Source: Mycoplasma sp. Bg1 (GTDB lineage Bacteria; Bacillota_I; Bacilli_A; Mycoplasmatales; Hepatoplasmataceae). From it: DNA of 64,000 nucleotides. Below, piece by piece: positions 33,235 to 44,414 of this stretch; the stretch's first letter is position 1, and every line of letters starts with the position of its first letter. Below the pieces are notes generated by a model, which was given only the letters and a program-made list of their open reading frames with translations, ran no database searches and was not told the DNA's origin. The position numbers were made by a program, and so were the translations under genes. The stretch lies in NCBI GenBank assembly GCA_001641205.1, contig LSMX01000002.1:124001-188000 (forward strand). Direction: 5' to 3'.

Positions 33235-33271
33235 AGAAAAAAAAGTTTATGAAGCTAGTTCTTAAACTTTT
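33235..33271 (-). terminator. gpmI terminator
   Basis: Inverted repeat AAAAGTTTAAGAA / TTCATAAACTTTT with loop CTAGC on the minus strand, followed by eight T. Confidence 0.8.
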
Positions 33272-33279
33272 AAAATTTT

Positions 33280-34821
33280 CTATTTAATTAAAGGAATTCC
33301 TGTCATTAATTTGGGAATTTTTACTCCAACTAATTTTAAAATAGTTGGTGCTAAATCGGCAAGTTTTCCATTTAATGGATTATTCTTACTATCCATTTTT
33401 AATGCATAAGCATTAAATTTAATCTCATTACTTGTAATAATTACTTTTACTTTATTTGTTGTGTGTTTCGTTTGTGGAGTTTCCCCATCTTTTTCAAGCA
33501 TTACTTCAGAATTACCATGATCTGCAGTAATAATCATAATTCCCCCAAGTTCTTCTACAATTTTTTTATATAATCTTCCAAGCTCTTTATCAGCTTCTTC
33601 GACTGCTTTAATTACCGCAGGAATTGAACCAGTATGGCCGACCATATCTGGTTGAGCAAAATTAATTAGAAAAACATCTTGATTGTCTGCTTTTTTTAAA
33701 ATATGATCTGTAAGTTCTTCACAAGACATTTCTGGTTGTAAATCATAAGTTGCAACTTTTGGAGAATGCACAAGAACTCTTGTTTCGTGTTCTAGTGGAA
33801 CTTCTTTTCCGCCATCCATAAAGAAAGTAACATGTGGATATTTTTCAGTTTCAGCAGCACGCATTTGTCTTAATCCAGCTTTTTCTAAAGTAACACCCAA
33901 AAGATCATCAAACTCTTCATTTGGTCACATAACTGGACATTCAATTCCAGCATAACCTCTTGTTGAAATATAAAAAAGATTTTCTAATTTTTTGTTTTTA
34001 TAATCATAAGTTGTTACAGTTTCATTTGATCCGATTAACATATGAGCAAATTCACGAGCACGATCAGGTCGAAAATTCATTGAAATAATTGCATCATTAG
34101 CTTTAATTGTTAAATCTTCAGTTTTATAATAAGCAGGTGTAAAAAATTCATCTGTAATATTTTTTTGATATTCATTTTCAACATATTCTTCTATTGAACT
34201 AAAGGTTTCCCCTTTTCGATTTACAATTGCATCATAAGCAAGTTGAACCCGTTCTCATCTTTGATCACGGTCCATTCCATAATATCTTCCTGAAATAGAT
34301 CCAATTTTAATATTTTCAACTTCTAGTTGTTTCAAATATTTTAAGGCTGATTTTTGACCAACATCTCTTCCATCAGTAAAAGCTTGAACAACAACTTTTG
34401 CACCTTGCTTTTCAATTTCTTTTGCAAAAGCAATAATATGTTTAAGACTAGAGTGAACACCACCATCAGAAACTAAACCTAAAAGATTAACCTTACTATT
34501 ATTTGATTTTGCATGTTCAACTGCTTGTAAAAAAACAGAATTGTCTTTTAATTTTCCTTCTGCAAGTTCTTTATTAATTAAAGCAAGTGATTGAAAAATA
34601 ACCCTTCCTGCTCCAATATTTAAATGTCCAACTTCTGAATTTCCCATTTGTCCATCAGGAAGACCAACAAAAGTTCCGGAAGCATTTAAAAATGTACAAG
34701 GAAATTCCTTTGATCATTTATCTAAGTTTGGGGTTTTTGCAAGTTTTGTTGCATTACCTGGTCCTTCTTTGGTTTCCCCAAAACCATCAAGAATTACCAA
34801 TGCAACGGGTCTTTTTTTCAT
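33280..34821 (-). CDS. gpmI: 2,3-bisphosphoglycerate-independent phosphoglycerate mutase
   Basis: Cofactor-independent mutase (513 residues), converting 3-phosphoglycerate to 2-phosphoglycerate, an alkaline-phosphatase-fold metalloenzyme. VILDGFGE supplies the first metal-binding Asp. The phosphorylated serine is S62 in MGNSEVGHLNIGAGR, and ITADHGNSE is near the C-terminus. SD AAAGGA. Own TATAAT (34845-34850) and terminator. Confidence 0.96.
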
Positions 34822-34844
34822 ATTTTCCTTTTCTTTCTTACTAA

Positions 34845-34850
34845 ATTATA
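34845..34850 (-). promoter_or_regulatory. -10 box of gpmI
   Basis: TATAAT on the minus strand 24 bases upstream of the gpmI ATG, preceding the AAAGGA SD. Confidence 0.5.
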
Positions 34851-34872
34851 ATATAAATATTTTGCTCATTTA

Positions 34873-34909
34873 AATAATAAAATATACTCTAAAAGTACAT
34901 TTTATTATT
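34873..34909 (-). terminator. hairpin after pgk-tpiA
   Basis: 14-bp inverted repeat AATAATAAAATGTA / TATATTTTATTATT (one mismatch) three bases after the tpiA-part stop. It has no long U tract, so termination strength is uncertain. Confidence 0.6.
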
Positions 34910-34911
34910 AA

Positions 34912-36918
34912 TTATTTCCAAATTTTATAAGTAATTATTTTTAAGAAATTTTCTGGATCTAATGATGCTCCACCAATTAATGCTCCATCAATATCTTTTT
35001 GAATCATTAAATCTTTAATATTTATTAGATTTACTGATCCTCCATATTGAATTCTTATTGCTTGTGCAACCTTTTCATCAAACATATCTTTTACAATTGA
35101 TCTTGTATAAGCGACCATTTCTTGTGCTTCTGATTCTGTTGCACATTTTCCAGTTCCAATTGCTCAAATTGGTTCATAAGCTAAAACTATTTTTTTAACA
35201 TCATCAGCTTTTAAATTTATAAGTGCTTTTTGAATTTGAGTTTTAATTACCTTTTGGGTTTCTTTTGCTTTATATTCACTTAATGTTTCTCCAAAAGCAA
35301 TAATTGGAATCATTTTATTTGCAAGTACTACTTGTGCTTTTTTATTTACTAATTCATCAGTTTCAAAATACATTGCTCTTCTTTCAGAATGACCAATAAT
35401 TACATACTTAACTTTTAACTCTACAAGCATTTTTGCAGAAATTTGTCCAGTATAAGCTCCATTTTCATGAATATCAATATCTTGAGCTGCAATTGTAAAA
35501 TGATTACTATAATGTCCTTTAGGAAGTAAAAAAGGAATTGAAACATAAGGTGCTGCTATTACAATTTCTGGAAGTTCATTGTTTTTAACAAGTGGTTTTA
35601 ATTGATGTTCAAAAGCATCAACAAATTTAATTGTTTCTAAAACCCCATTATTCATTTTTCAATTTCCCACCATAATTGGTTTTCTAATTTCTTTTATTGC
35701 ACCAAAATTATATTCACCAACTTCTTGGATTGCAGCAATTCCTGGAAGTTCTTTTCCTTCTACTAATTCCATAGAAGCTCCTCCTCCAGTAGAAACATGA
35801 CTAAATTTATTTGCAAGTCCAAGTTTTGCTGCAGCAGCAGCAGAATCTCCGCCACCAATTATTGTTGTTGCTCCATCAAGTGCAACAATTGCTTTTGCAA
35901 CTTCTTCTGTTCCATGTTTAAAGTTTTCCATTTCAAAAACACCAAATGGTCCATTTCATAAAACAGTTTTTGCTCCTTTTAATTCTTTTTTAACTAGAGC
36001 AATTGTTTTTGGACCAATATCCATTCCCATCATATTATCTGGAACTTCATCAGCAACAATTCCTGGTTTATCTTCAAATTTTTCAGAGCATACACAATCC
36101 TCAGTAATAATTAATTTATTCGGATATTTTTTTAAGAGTTTTGCAGCAAGCTTTACTTGACTAGGTTCTGCAAGTGATTTTCCAATTTTTTTACCTTGAG
36201 CAAGATGAAAAGTGTAGCACATTGCAGTACCAATAATTACTTTATCTGCTTTTTCAAGAAGAGATTCAATTATTTTTATTTTATCGGAAACTTTTGCTCC
36301 TCCAAGAAGAGCGACAAAAGGTCTTTTCGGATCTTTGATTGTTGCTTCTAAAAAGTCATATTCTTTTTTAATTAAATATCCAATTGCAGATTCAGCAACA
36401 TTAGAGGCAATTCCAACATTAGAAGCATGAGCACGATGGGCAGTTCCAAAAGCATCATTTACAAATACATCAGCAAGTGATCCTCAATATGCTCCTAGTT
36501 CAGGATTATTTTTTGATTCATTTTTTACAAGTTCTCCTGCATTATTAAATTCTTCAAAACGAGTATTTTCAAGAATAATGATTTCCCCTGGTTTCATATT
36601 TTTTATTGCTTCTTCAACTTTTTTTCCTCTTGTTTGATTAATAAAAAGAGCTTTAGTTTTAGAGATTCTATTAAACTCTTCTACAATTGGAGCTAGTGAT
36701 AATCTTTTTTTATCTTCGATAGTTTTAACTCTTCCCAAATGAGAAAGAAGTACTATTTTAGCTTTTTTAGAAACTAATTTATCAATTGTTGGTAAAGATG
36801 CTTTAATTCTTTGATTATTTGTAACTTTCCCATCTTTTATGGGAACATTAAAATCAACTCTAGTAAAAACTACTTTATTATCTAAGTTTTTTAGATTGTC
36901 AATGGTTTTTTTATTCAT
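34912..36918 (-). CDS. pgk-tpiA: bifunctional phosphoglycerate kinase / triosephosphate isomerase fusion
   Basis: Single frame of 668 residues covering two glycolytic enzymes. Residues 1 to about 400 are phosphoglycerate kinase: RVDFNVP, LLSHLGR, VNDAFGTAHRAHAS, LLGGAKVSDKI, VLWNGPFGVFE, GGGDSAAA and TGGGASMELVEGK. There is no stop at the usual PGK end (PGIAA). A linker of about 14 residues (QEVGEYNFGAIKEI) leads into triosephosphate isomerase: RKPIMVGNWKMN with Lys 421, IIGHSERR with His 510, and AYEPIWAIGTGK with Glu 582. The joining Trp is TGA, and all fragments share one phase. PGK-TIM fusions are known from Thermotoga. No SD or proper start precedes the TIM part. SD AGGAAG precedes the PGK start. 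Confidence 0.93.
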
Positions 36919-36949
36919 GGTCTTCCTTAATTTTGCTTAATATAAAAAA

Positions 36950-36955
36950 ATTATA
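36950..36955 (-). promoter_or_regulatory. -10 box of pgk-tpiA
   Basis: TATAAT on the minus strand within TTGTTGTATAAT, identical to the eno promoter block, 32 bases upstream of the start. Confidence 0.55.
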
Positions 36956-36989
36956 CAACAAGTTTATTTTGAATAGTTCTTTCTAAAAT

Positions 36990-37016
36990 AAAAGCACATT
37001 TTTATAATGTGCTTTT
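36990..37016 (-). terminator. gap terminator
   Basis: Perfect 10-bp stem AAAAGCACAT / ATGTGCTTTT with a 7-nt loop, then TTTTATTTT on the minus strand, after gap. Confidence 0.85.
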
Positions 37017-37039
37017 AATCTTAATTTTGTTTTATTATA

Positions 37040-38032
37040 TTAAAGTGAAATATAATATTTAATTGTTCTTACTAGTTGGTTTACATATGACATTTCATTA
37101 TCATATCAAGAAACAACTTTATAAAGATTTGTTGGTCCTTCAAGTTTTTGTGTTAATTTAGAATCAAACATTGTTCCTTGTTTAATTCCAATAACATCTG
37201 ATGAAACAATTGGGTCTTCTGTATAACCAAGAGATTCTGATTCTGCAGCTTTCATTGCTGCATTAATTTCAGCAACTGTTGCATCTTTTTTAGTTGTAAA
37301 AGTAAAATCAACAATTGATCCTGTAACAACTGGAACTCTTATTGAACTTCCATCAAATTTTCCAGCAAGTTCAGGAATAACTTTTCCAACTGCGACTGCT
37401 GCTCCTGTTGTTGTGGGAATAATATTTTGTGATGCTGCTCTTGCTCTTCTTAAATCTTTATGAGGTGCATCTGCAGTTCTTTGATCATTTGTAAAAGCAT
37501 GAATTGTAGTCATAAACCCTGTTTCAATTCCAAAGTTATCATTTAATACTTTTGCAATTGGTGCTAAACAGTTCGTTGTACATGAAGCAGCTGAAACTAT
37601 AGTATCTTTTGCTTTCAAAATTTCATGATTTACACCATAAACTACCATTGGAACATCACCTTTTGCTGGTGCAGAAATTATTACTTTTTTTGCTCCTGCT
37701 TTAATGTGAGCTTCAGAACCTTCTTTTGAAGCAAAAAATCCTGTAGCTTCAATTACTAGATCAATATCTAAATCTTTTCAAGGTAAATCTTTTGGATTTC
37801 TTTCTTTATAAACCCTAATTTCTTTTCCATCAACAATAATTGAATTTTCTGTTGCAGAAACTGAATCAAGATGTCATCTTCCATGGGCAGTGTCATATTT
37901 TAATAGATGTGCTAAAGTTTTTGGATCTGTTAAATCATTGATAGCAACAATTTCGATTTCTGGGTCATCTCACATTGTTCTAAAGGTTAATTTTCCGATT
38001 CTTCCAAATCCATTGATTGCAATTTTTTTCAT
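37040..38032 (-). CDS. gap: glyceraldehyde-3-phosphate dehydrogenase
   Basis: NAD-dependent GAPDH (330 residues). Rossmann motif INGFGRIG at the N-terminus, catalytic SAASCTTNCLAP with Cys at about 151, and WYDNEMSYVNQLVRT at the C-terminus. It oxidises glyceraldehyde-3-phosphate to 1,3-bisphosphoglycerate, the substrate of the adjacent PGK domain. SD AGGAG, TATAAT at 38065-38070 on the minus strand, own terminator. Confidence 0.97.
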
Positions 38033-38064
38033 ATATATTTCTCCTAGATTATTTAATCTTGTTA

Positions 38065-38070
38065 ATTATA
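38065..38070 (-). promoter_or_regulatory. -10 box of gap
   Basis: AGTATAAT on the minus strand, 33 bases upstream of the gap start and 20 bases upstream of its AGGAG. Confidence 0.5.
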
Positions 38071-38120
38071 CTACTTTGAAATTTAAGGAAAAAAGAAAAA
38101 ATATTTTCAAAACAAATTAT

Positions 38121-38816
38121 TTAGTACAGAGGATTTTTTTTAATTTGAGCATAAAGTCGAGGATATTTTAAATTAGTTTTTTGAAATTTTTTAAAAATAA
38201 GTAAATTTCTTTCTAAATTATTTTCAAGAAAATAAATATATTGTTTTTCAAATTTTATTCCCAATTCTTTTTCAACAATATCATAATTTATTGGGAGTTC
38301 TTTTAGTGCATTATTTCCTTTATACAAAATTATTTTTCCCTTAATTTTACAAGCAAAAGCGCCTAATTCTAAAAGAATATTTGTTGGAGCAACTGCTCTT
38401 GCAGTTACAAAATCAAATTGAGCTGTTAATTCTTTTTTTAAATTTTCAATGCGATCATTAATTACGAAAGCATTAGTTAAATTTAGAAAAGAAATTGCAG
38501 CTTCAAGAAATTTTGTTTTTTTATTATTACTATCTACCATTGTAACTTTACAAGTAGGTTCTACAATTGCAAAAACTAATCCAGGAATTCCTCCTCCTGA
38601 TCCAATATCTAAAATAGATTTATTTTTTAATATTGCTATATCAAAAAATTTTAAGGCATCCTGAAGATGTTTTTGATTAAATTCATTTAAATTAGTAATA
38701 GCTGTTAAATTAGTATGCTTGTTATAATCTAAAAGAAAATTACGAAAAAGTAATAATTTCTTATTAATTTCTTTATTACTGGTAAACATTATTTCATTAT
38801 TTTTTTTGTCAGTCAT
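38121..38816 (-). CDS. rsmG: 16S rRNA (guanine-N7) methyltransferase RsmG
   Basis: SAM-dependent methyltransferase (231 residues) modifying G527 of 16S rRNA. SAM loop DIGSGGGIPGL, followed by VDSNNKKTKFLEA and the conserved TARAVAP. The start at 38816 lies 20 bases inside the end of the preceding lipoprotein-like gene, whose last TGA is Trp. It is the distal gene of an mnmG-permease-permease-bmp-rsmG run. The gidA-gidB pair, often adjacent in other bacteria, is here split by a transporter. Confidence 0.95.
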   Translation of the reverse strand: MTDKKNNEIMFTSNKEINKKLLLFRNFLLDYNKHTNLTAITNLNEFNQKHLQDALKFFDIAILKNKSILDIGSGGGIPGLVFAIVEPTCKVTMVDSNNKKTKFLEAAISFLNLTNAFVINDRIENLKKELTAQFDFVTARAVAPTNILLELGAFACKIKGKIILYKGNNALKELPINYDIVEKELGIKFEKQYIYFLENNLERNLLIFKKFQKTNLKYPRLYAQIKKNPLY

Positions 38817-40305
38817 AATAAGCTATTGGAAAATTATTTTCATCATTTGTAAAAGAGACACTATTATTGGGAATTTGATCACCGTATTCTTTCATCATTA
38901 AATCTAATGCAAATTCTAAAGCATAAACAATATCATTCATTTTTGTTTCACTTAATTTATCTTCTACCCCACTAGAAACTAATTCATTAGTTTCATCTAA
39001 TGCTCAAACTACAAAATCATTATATAAGCCCTGGTTTTCTTCGGGATTAGATATTCCTACTCCATGCAAAAAATCTCCTGAACTTAAGTTATTTGGATCA
39101 GGAATTTTTGAATCATAACCTCAAGTTTCTTGAAATTGAACTTCCTTTATTTCTTGACTAGCAATTACTTTCTCTTCCTCAATATAGTTATCTAAATATT
39201 CATTTTCATTTATTTTTTCTGCTGCCTCTTTTGGATGATTTTTTGCTTCTATTTCAAGTAAATTAATAAAAATTGTATCCTTAATATTTTTAATTGCTGA
39301 GGTTAAAAAAATATCTTCATTATTTGGAAATTGTTTTTTTCCATCAACATCCATCCCTACAACTTTAATTTCATCATCTGAATTATTATTTGCAATTTCA
39401 GCTTCATTTATTGCATTTATAGTTTGTCCTCCAGCAACAGGAGTAATTACTTTTGCCCCCTTTGTAATTAATCCAAGAGCTTGTGTTTTTCCGGTAGGAT
39501 CAACATTATAAGACCCACTATATCAATGCTTTCTTGCTTGAAGATTATTATAAGTTTGATAATTTGTATATCCTTGGTGATTAATTAGTTTAACTGTATT
39601 CTCGATATGACCAAGATCTTGTTTTCACCCTAAAATGTATTGATTAAAAAATTGAATCCCCGCTTCATACCCACTCATAATTGCATTAACTGCACTATAA
39701 TCTGTTCCCCCTCAAATTCCTAGAGTTCATTCTTCTGGACTATTTGGGTACTCTGTTACAACATACATACAAGAAATTAATCCTGCCATAAAAGTTGCTT
39801 CTTCTGCTTTAAAAGTCATGGAAATTACATTTTTAGAAGGATCATCTCCATTTGCTATTTCTTCTTTATCAACAAAAGTTCCATCATCATCAACAAAAAT
39901 AATATATTGATTATCACTTAAATCACCATCAGGATTTGTAATTTCATCAGCAGATGCAGTTTGTAATTGGTCTTCATATTGTAAAACTCAATTAATATAC
40001 ATATATGAATTTGCAATAATTGTTTGGGATCCATTAGCAAATAATTTATTTGCAGTAACATTATCAATTCCAATTGAAGGGGGAACTTCTGATTCAGCAA
40101 CTGCATTATTTGTTAATTCTCCATATTCATTTATTCCTTCATAAGCTTGTTGATTAAAACTATTATCATATAGTTCTGTATTTCTAAATAAGGCAACTTG
40201 AGGAATTCTATAATTTGAAGTCAAAACTGCAATGAGCGAACCTAAAAAAGTAAGCAAAACAATTACTCCAAATAATAAACCAATTACAAATTTTTTTAAA
40301 GTCAT
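38797..40305 (-). CDS. BMP-family substrate-binding protein (nucleoside-type ABC importer)
   Basis: Surface protein of 502 residues. It has an N-terminal membrane helix (residues 5-30) without a lipobox cysteine, so it is probably an anchored protein rather than a classical lipoprotein. Then an extracellular periplasmic-binding fold with LGIWGGTDYSAVNAIMSGYE and GAKVITPVAGGQTINAI, typical of BMP/Med nucleoside-binding proteins. The gene starts 2 bases after the permease stop and ends over the start of rsmG. It probably captures nucleosides, which Mollicutes cannot make. There is no ATPase gene nearby. Confidence 0.8.
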
Positions 40306-40307
40306 AT

Positions 40308-41210
40308 TTACTCCCTACTATCCTTTTTAAAAGGAATCCCACTACTTTTTGGACCCTTTTTCGATTTAAAAATACATAAAATAAGAATTGGAATTACAAA
40401 AGGAATAATATTCATTATTTCATAAGGAATTTCTGGAACCAAAAGCATTAATAGAAGTGCAAGGGAACCTATAAAAGCCAAAATAAAAGAACCCAAAACT
40501 ATTCCTTTAATTTTTCATTGTCCAAAAATTACAATTGCAAGAGCAATAAAACCAGCTCCATTTACTGTTCCAGCAAATGAACCTGAGTTATAGAAAATAA
40601 ACATTCCCCCAGCAAGCCCAGCAAGGGCTCCAGCAATTGTTAAAGCTTGTCAACGCATTTTATAAACAGAATGTCCTGCAGTTTCAAGGGCATAAGGATT
40701 TTCACCTACTGCTTTAAGTCTTAATCCAAAAGTTGTTTTAGTTAATAAAAAAGATATAAAAAGAATAATAAGTAAAGCTAAAATTAAAAAAATTAAAGGA
40801 ATGACATATCAACTCATAGTTGTAGCAGGAATTATAATTTGATTAAGTTTAAAATATTGAAATAGAAGAATTAAACTTAAAGCTGGAGCAAAAAGATTAA
40901 GAGCTGTTCCTGTGATTACTTGATCAGCCATTAAATTAATGGTCGCAAAACTTAAAAGCTGAGCATAAATCATTCCCACAAGCATTGCAAAAAATAAAGT
41001 TACAAAAGGAGCCATAACTCCAAAAGCATTTCAATATGCATCTCAACTTGCCATTGAAGCATAAGCAAGTGCCCCCATAATCATTGTTCCATCAATTGCA
41101 ATATTAACAGTTCCACTTTTTTCACTTATTAAACCCGCAGTTGATGCTAACATATAAACTGCAAATAAAATTATAAAAGTTGTTAAAAAAGAAGTAAAAA
41201 GACCACCCAT
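40308..41210 (-). CDS. nucleoside ABC transporter permease 2
   Basis: Integral membrane permease of 300 residues in the branched-chain/RbsC-like family. Marks are SGTVNIAIDGTMIMGAL near the N-terminus and the loop TFGLRLKAVGENPYALETAG, typical of NupQ-like subunits that contact the ATPase. About eight helices and a basic tail. The start codon overlaps the stop of permease 1 (TAATG). Works with permease 1 and the BMP protein. Confidence 0.85.
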
Positions 41211-42415
41211 TATTTACCATCTCTCTTTTTATATTCTTTACCCTTGATATCATAAGTTGTTTTGGTAATTCGAATGTAATCAAGATATTTAGAAAAATTA
41301 TTTTTAATTTTAATTTTATCTTTTTGATGATCTTTTTTAAAAGGGTAAAAACTTTTACCATGAACATTGTTTAATCATCGAATAAATCGTTCCTGAGGAT
41401 TATAAATAATAAAAGCATAAGAAATAGCAAATAAAATAATTCAAATAGCCATCATCATATCAACTGTTTGAACAGTTACTCCATTCATTTCAAACATTGA
41501 TTTTGCATTTTCAATTGCTCCAATAAAGAGTGATCCAAGAATAATTCCCAAAGGATTATTAAAAGCAATAAGGGCAACAGTAAGTCCTAATCATGGTTCT
41601 CCGGGAATATCATTTCCTAATGCAGGAAGATTTTGGTTATAACCAAAATAAAATACTCCCCCTGCAAGACCTGCCATTGCTCCAGAAATTACCATTGTTT
41701 TAATAAACTCTTTATTAAAATTAATCCCTACATAAATAGATGCTTTATTTTTTGAAGCAAGAATATCTTGTGTATATCCTCATGTAGTTTTTTTATACAT
41801 AAAAGTAAATAAAATTAAGAAGAATAAAGCAAAAATAATTCCATAATTAATAAAGGAAATAGTTGTCCAAGCATTTATTCGTAAAGAAAAATTAGCTGCA
41901 ATATCAGGAGTTGTTAAAAGGCCATTCATCATATCTCCGTGATGAATTGGTGAAGTAAATCATTTATAAAGTCAAAAAATAATTAAATTTAAAAAAATTG
42001 AACTTAAAACTTCATGAATTTTAAATTGGGTTTTTAAAAAAGCAATTAACCAAGCAATTATCATCCCCACAAAAACTGGAAGAAAAAGAGTAATTAAAAT
42101 TGCCCATCTCCCCTCAATATTTGATTGTTGAATAAAAGCATAAGTAAAAAGACCCCCAGCAATAAATTGACCAACTGCTCCAATATTAAAAACTCCTGCT
42201 CGAAAAGAAATTGTAAAAGCAAGTGCAATTAAAGCAATTCATGCTGCTGCTGATAAAAAGTTTCCAAAACTAATTCAATCTTGAAATGAAGATTGATAAA
42301 TCGAAATTCAAAAACCACCAATTGATTGTCCTGTTGCTAAAAGTAGTAACAATCCAAAAAATAATCCGATAGTAATTGCAATTATTGAGTATCAAAATTT
42401 ATTATTTTTTATCAT
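41210..42415 (-). CDS. nucleoside ABC transporter permease 1
   Basis: Integral membrane permease of 401 residues, NupP-like. FRAGVFNIGAVGQFIAG after the second helix is the family signature. About ten helices, ending in a hydrophilic basic tail of some 60 residues (KRDGK at the end). Translationally coupled to permease 2 by TAATG. mnmG ends 54 bases upstream, so they may share a transcript. Substrate specificity is inferred from family and the BMP partner. Confidence 0.85.
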
Positions 42416-42469
42416 AATTTACATTTTTATTATATCAATTTATATTATCTAAAATTTTTTAATCAATTT

Positions 42470-44338
42470 TTATAAAATCTTTTTTTTATTTAAAAAATGA
42501 ACTAATACCATAATGTCAGAAGGATTAATTCCGGTAATATTTGTTGCTTGATGAATTGACATTGGTTTAAATTTATTTAATTTTTCTCTTGCTTCAAGAG
42601 CAAGGTTTGGAATATTATTGTAATCAAGGTTTTCAGGAAGTTGTAATTTTTGATATTTAAGATATTTTTTAACTTCTCGTTCCTGCTTTGCAAGATAACC
42701 TTCAAATTTAACTTCAATTCCTAAGGTAATTAAATCATTTTTACTTATTTCTTTAATAACAGGAATTTGTTCTTGAAGAATCTCTCGAAATTCTTCTAAA
42801 TTAAATTCTGGACGTTTTACAATTGTTAAAGCAGGAATTGAAGCAACATTTATAGAAACATTTTTTTGTTCAAGAAGTTTTACAAAACGAGGATCACTTT
42901 TTTTAAGTCGTGCTTTTCATAAATTTGCTTTTACCTCTTCCATTTTCTGTAAATGAATTTTATTAGTTTGATATTCCTTTATTGAAATCAAATTATTACT
43001 AAAAGCTTTTTCATTTAAACGTTTAATTGCATTATCAGTTCGAAGTAAAAGTCGATATTCTGCCCTTGAAGAAAGAACTCGATAAGGATCTAAAATTCCT
43101 TTTGTAGTAATATCATCAATCATTACTCCAATATAAGATTCATTACGATCTAATATAAAAGGATCTTTTTTATAAAATTTATTATGGGCATTTACTGCAG
43201 CTCAAAGACCTTGAACAGCTGCTTCTTCATAACCACTAGTTCCATTAACTTGACCAGCAAAATAAAGATTTTGTAATTGTTTTAATTCTAAAGTTTGTTT
43301 TAATTGTAAGGGATTTAATGAATCATATTCAATTGAATAAGCATATTTTTCAAATATGCACTTTTCAAGTCCGGGAATTGTTCTTACAAATTGTTCTTGA
43401 ACTCAATCTGGCATCGAAGAACTTAGTCCAGAAAGATATGTTGTATCAAGATGTTTTGATTCAATTTCTAAAAAGATTTGATGGCGATCTTTATCAGCAA
43501 ATCTTTTTACCTTATCTTCTATTGATGGACAATATCTTGGCCCAGCTCCCTCAATTTCTTCTGAATATAAATATGAATGTTTAATATTATCTTTAATAAT
43601 TTGATGAGTATTTTTATTTGTATAAACTAGATAAGCAGGAATATTTTCAAATTTTTTATTTACTTTACGATTAATTGTAAATCAAATTGGAAGAGATGAT
43701 CCTGGTTCTTTTTTCATTACTGAAAAATCAATTGAAGAAGTTTTAATTCTTGGAGGGGTTCCTGTTTTTAAACGAATAAGTTCTACATCATAATCAAGAA
43801 GTTGTTCACTAATTCCTTTGGAAGTTTTTTTACCATCTGGGCCTTCTTCAGTAATTATTTCGCCCTTCATTGTTTTTGCCCGCAAAAAAGTTCCTGTTGC
43901 AATAATTACTGCATCAGCATACAATGGACCTTTTGCTTTTAAATTAATTCCTTTTACAATTGAATCTTCAATTATTAAAGAAGAAGCCTCATCAACAATA
44001 ACTTTAATTTTAGAATTTAAAATTACTTCTTTAATATATTTTGGATAATCTATTTTATCAATTTGAGCTCGAAGCGCTCTTACCGCAGGCCCTTTGGACT
44101 GATTTAATATTTTTGTTTGTAACTGCGTTTCATCTGCAGCAAGAGACATTAACCCTCCAAGAGCATCAAGATCATTTACAAGTATTCCCTTTGCACTTCC
44201 CCCAATCGAAACATTACAAGGCAAGGAAGCTATATCATCTTCATGAAAAGTAACTAGAGAAACATCATCTCCTAGTTTATTTAAAGTATAAGCAGCTTCT
44301 ACTCCTGCATGTCCTGCTCCAATTACGATTATTTTCAT
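42470..44338 (-). CDS. mnmG: tRNA uridine-5-carboxymethylaminomethyl modification enzyme MnmG
   Basis: FAD protein of 622 residues (GidA) that with MnmE modifies U34 of tRNAs reading split codon boxes. FAD-binding VIGAGHAGVEAA at residues 5-16, the GGSAKGILVNDLDALGG block and the C-terminal SGINPSDIMVL. In a UGA-Trp organism, U34 modification also matters for the tRNA-Trp that reads UGA (established knowledge). The start is ATG 44338 with only a weak GAG upstream; the in-frame TTG six bases earlier is less likely. Confidence 0.96.
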
Positions 44339-44372
44339 TCTCAATTTAAATTTTATTACAAATCAAGATATT

Positions 44373-44402
44373 AAAAAAAGAACCACTATGGTTCTTTTTT
44401 TT
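44373..44402. terminator. terminator between 46-residue gene and mnmG
   Basis: Stem AAAAAAGAACCA / TGGTTCTTTTTT with loop CTA; T tracts on both strands. Confidence 0.85.
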
Positions 44403-44414
44403 AAGAAAACTTAA

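Noticed and set aside
35655..35673. Independent start of tpiA at ATG 35655 or 35673
   Set aside because: Both would remove the conserved RKPI or GNWK strand of TIM, and no SD is present; the PGK frame runs straight through.
41122..41367. 81-residue minus-strand ORF over the permease junction
   Set aside because: Alternate frame across the overlapping end and start of two well-supported permease genes.
44339..44344. TTG start two codons before mnmG ATG
   Set aside because: ATG 44338 begins directly with the conserved MKIIVIGAGHAG.
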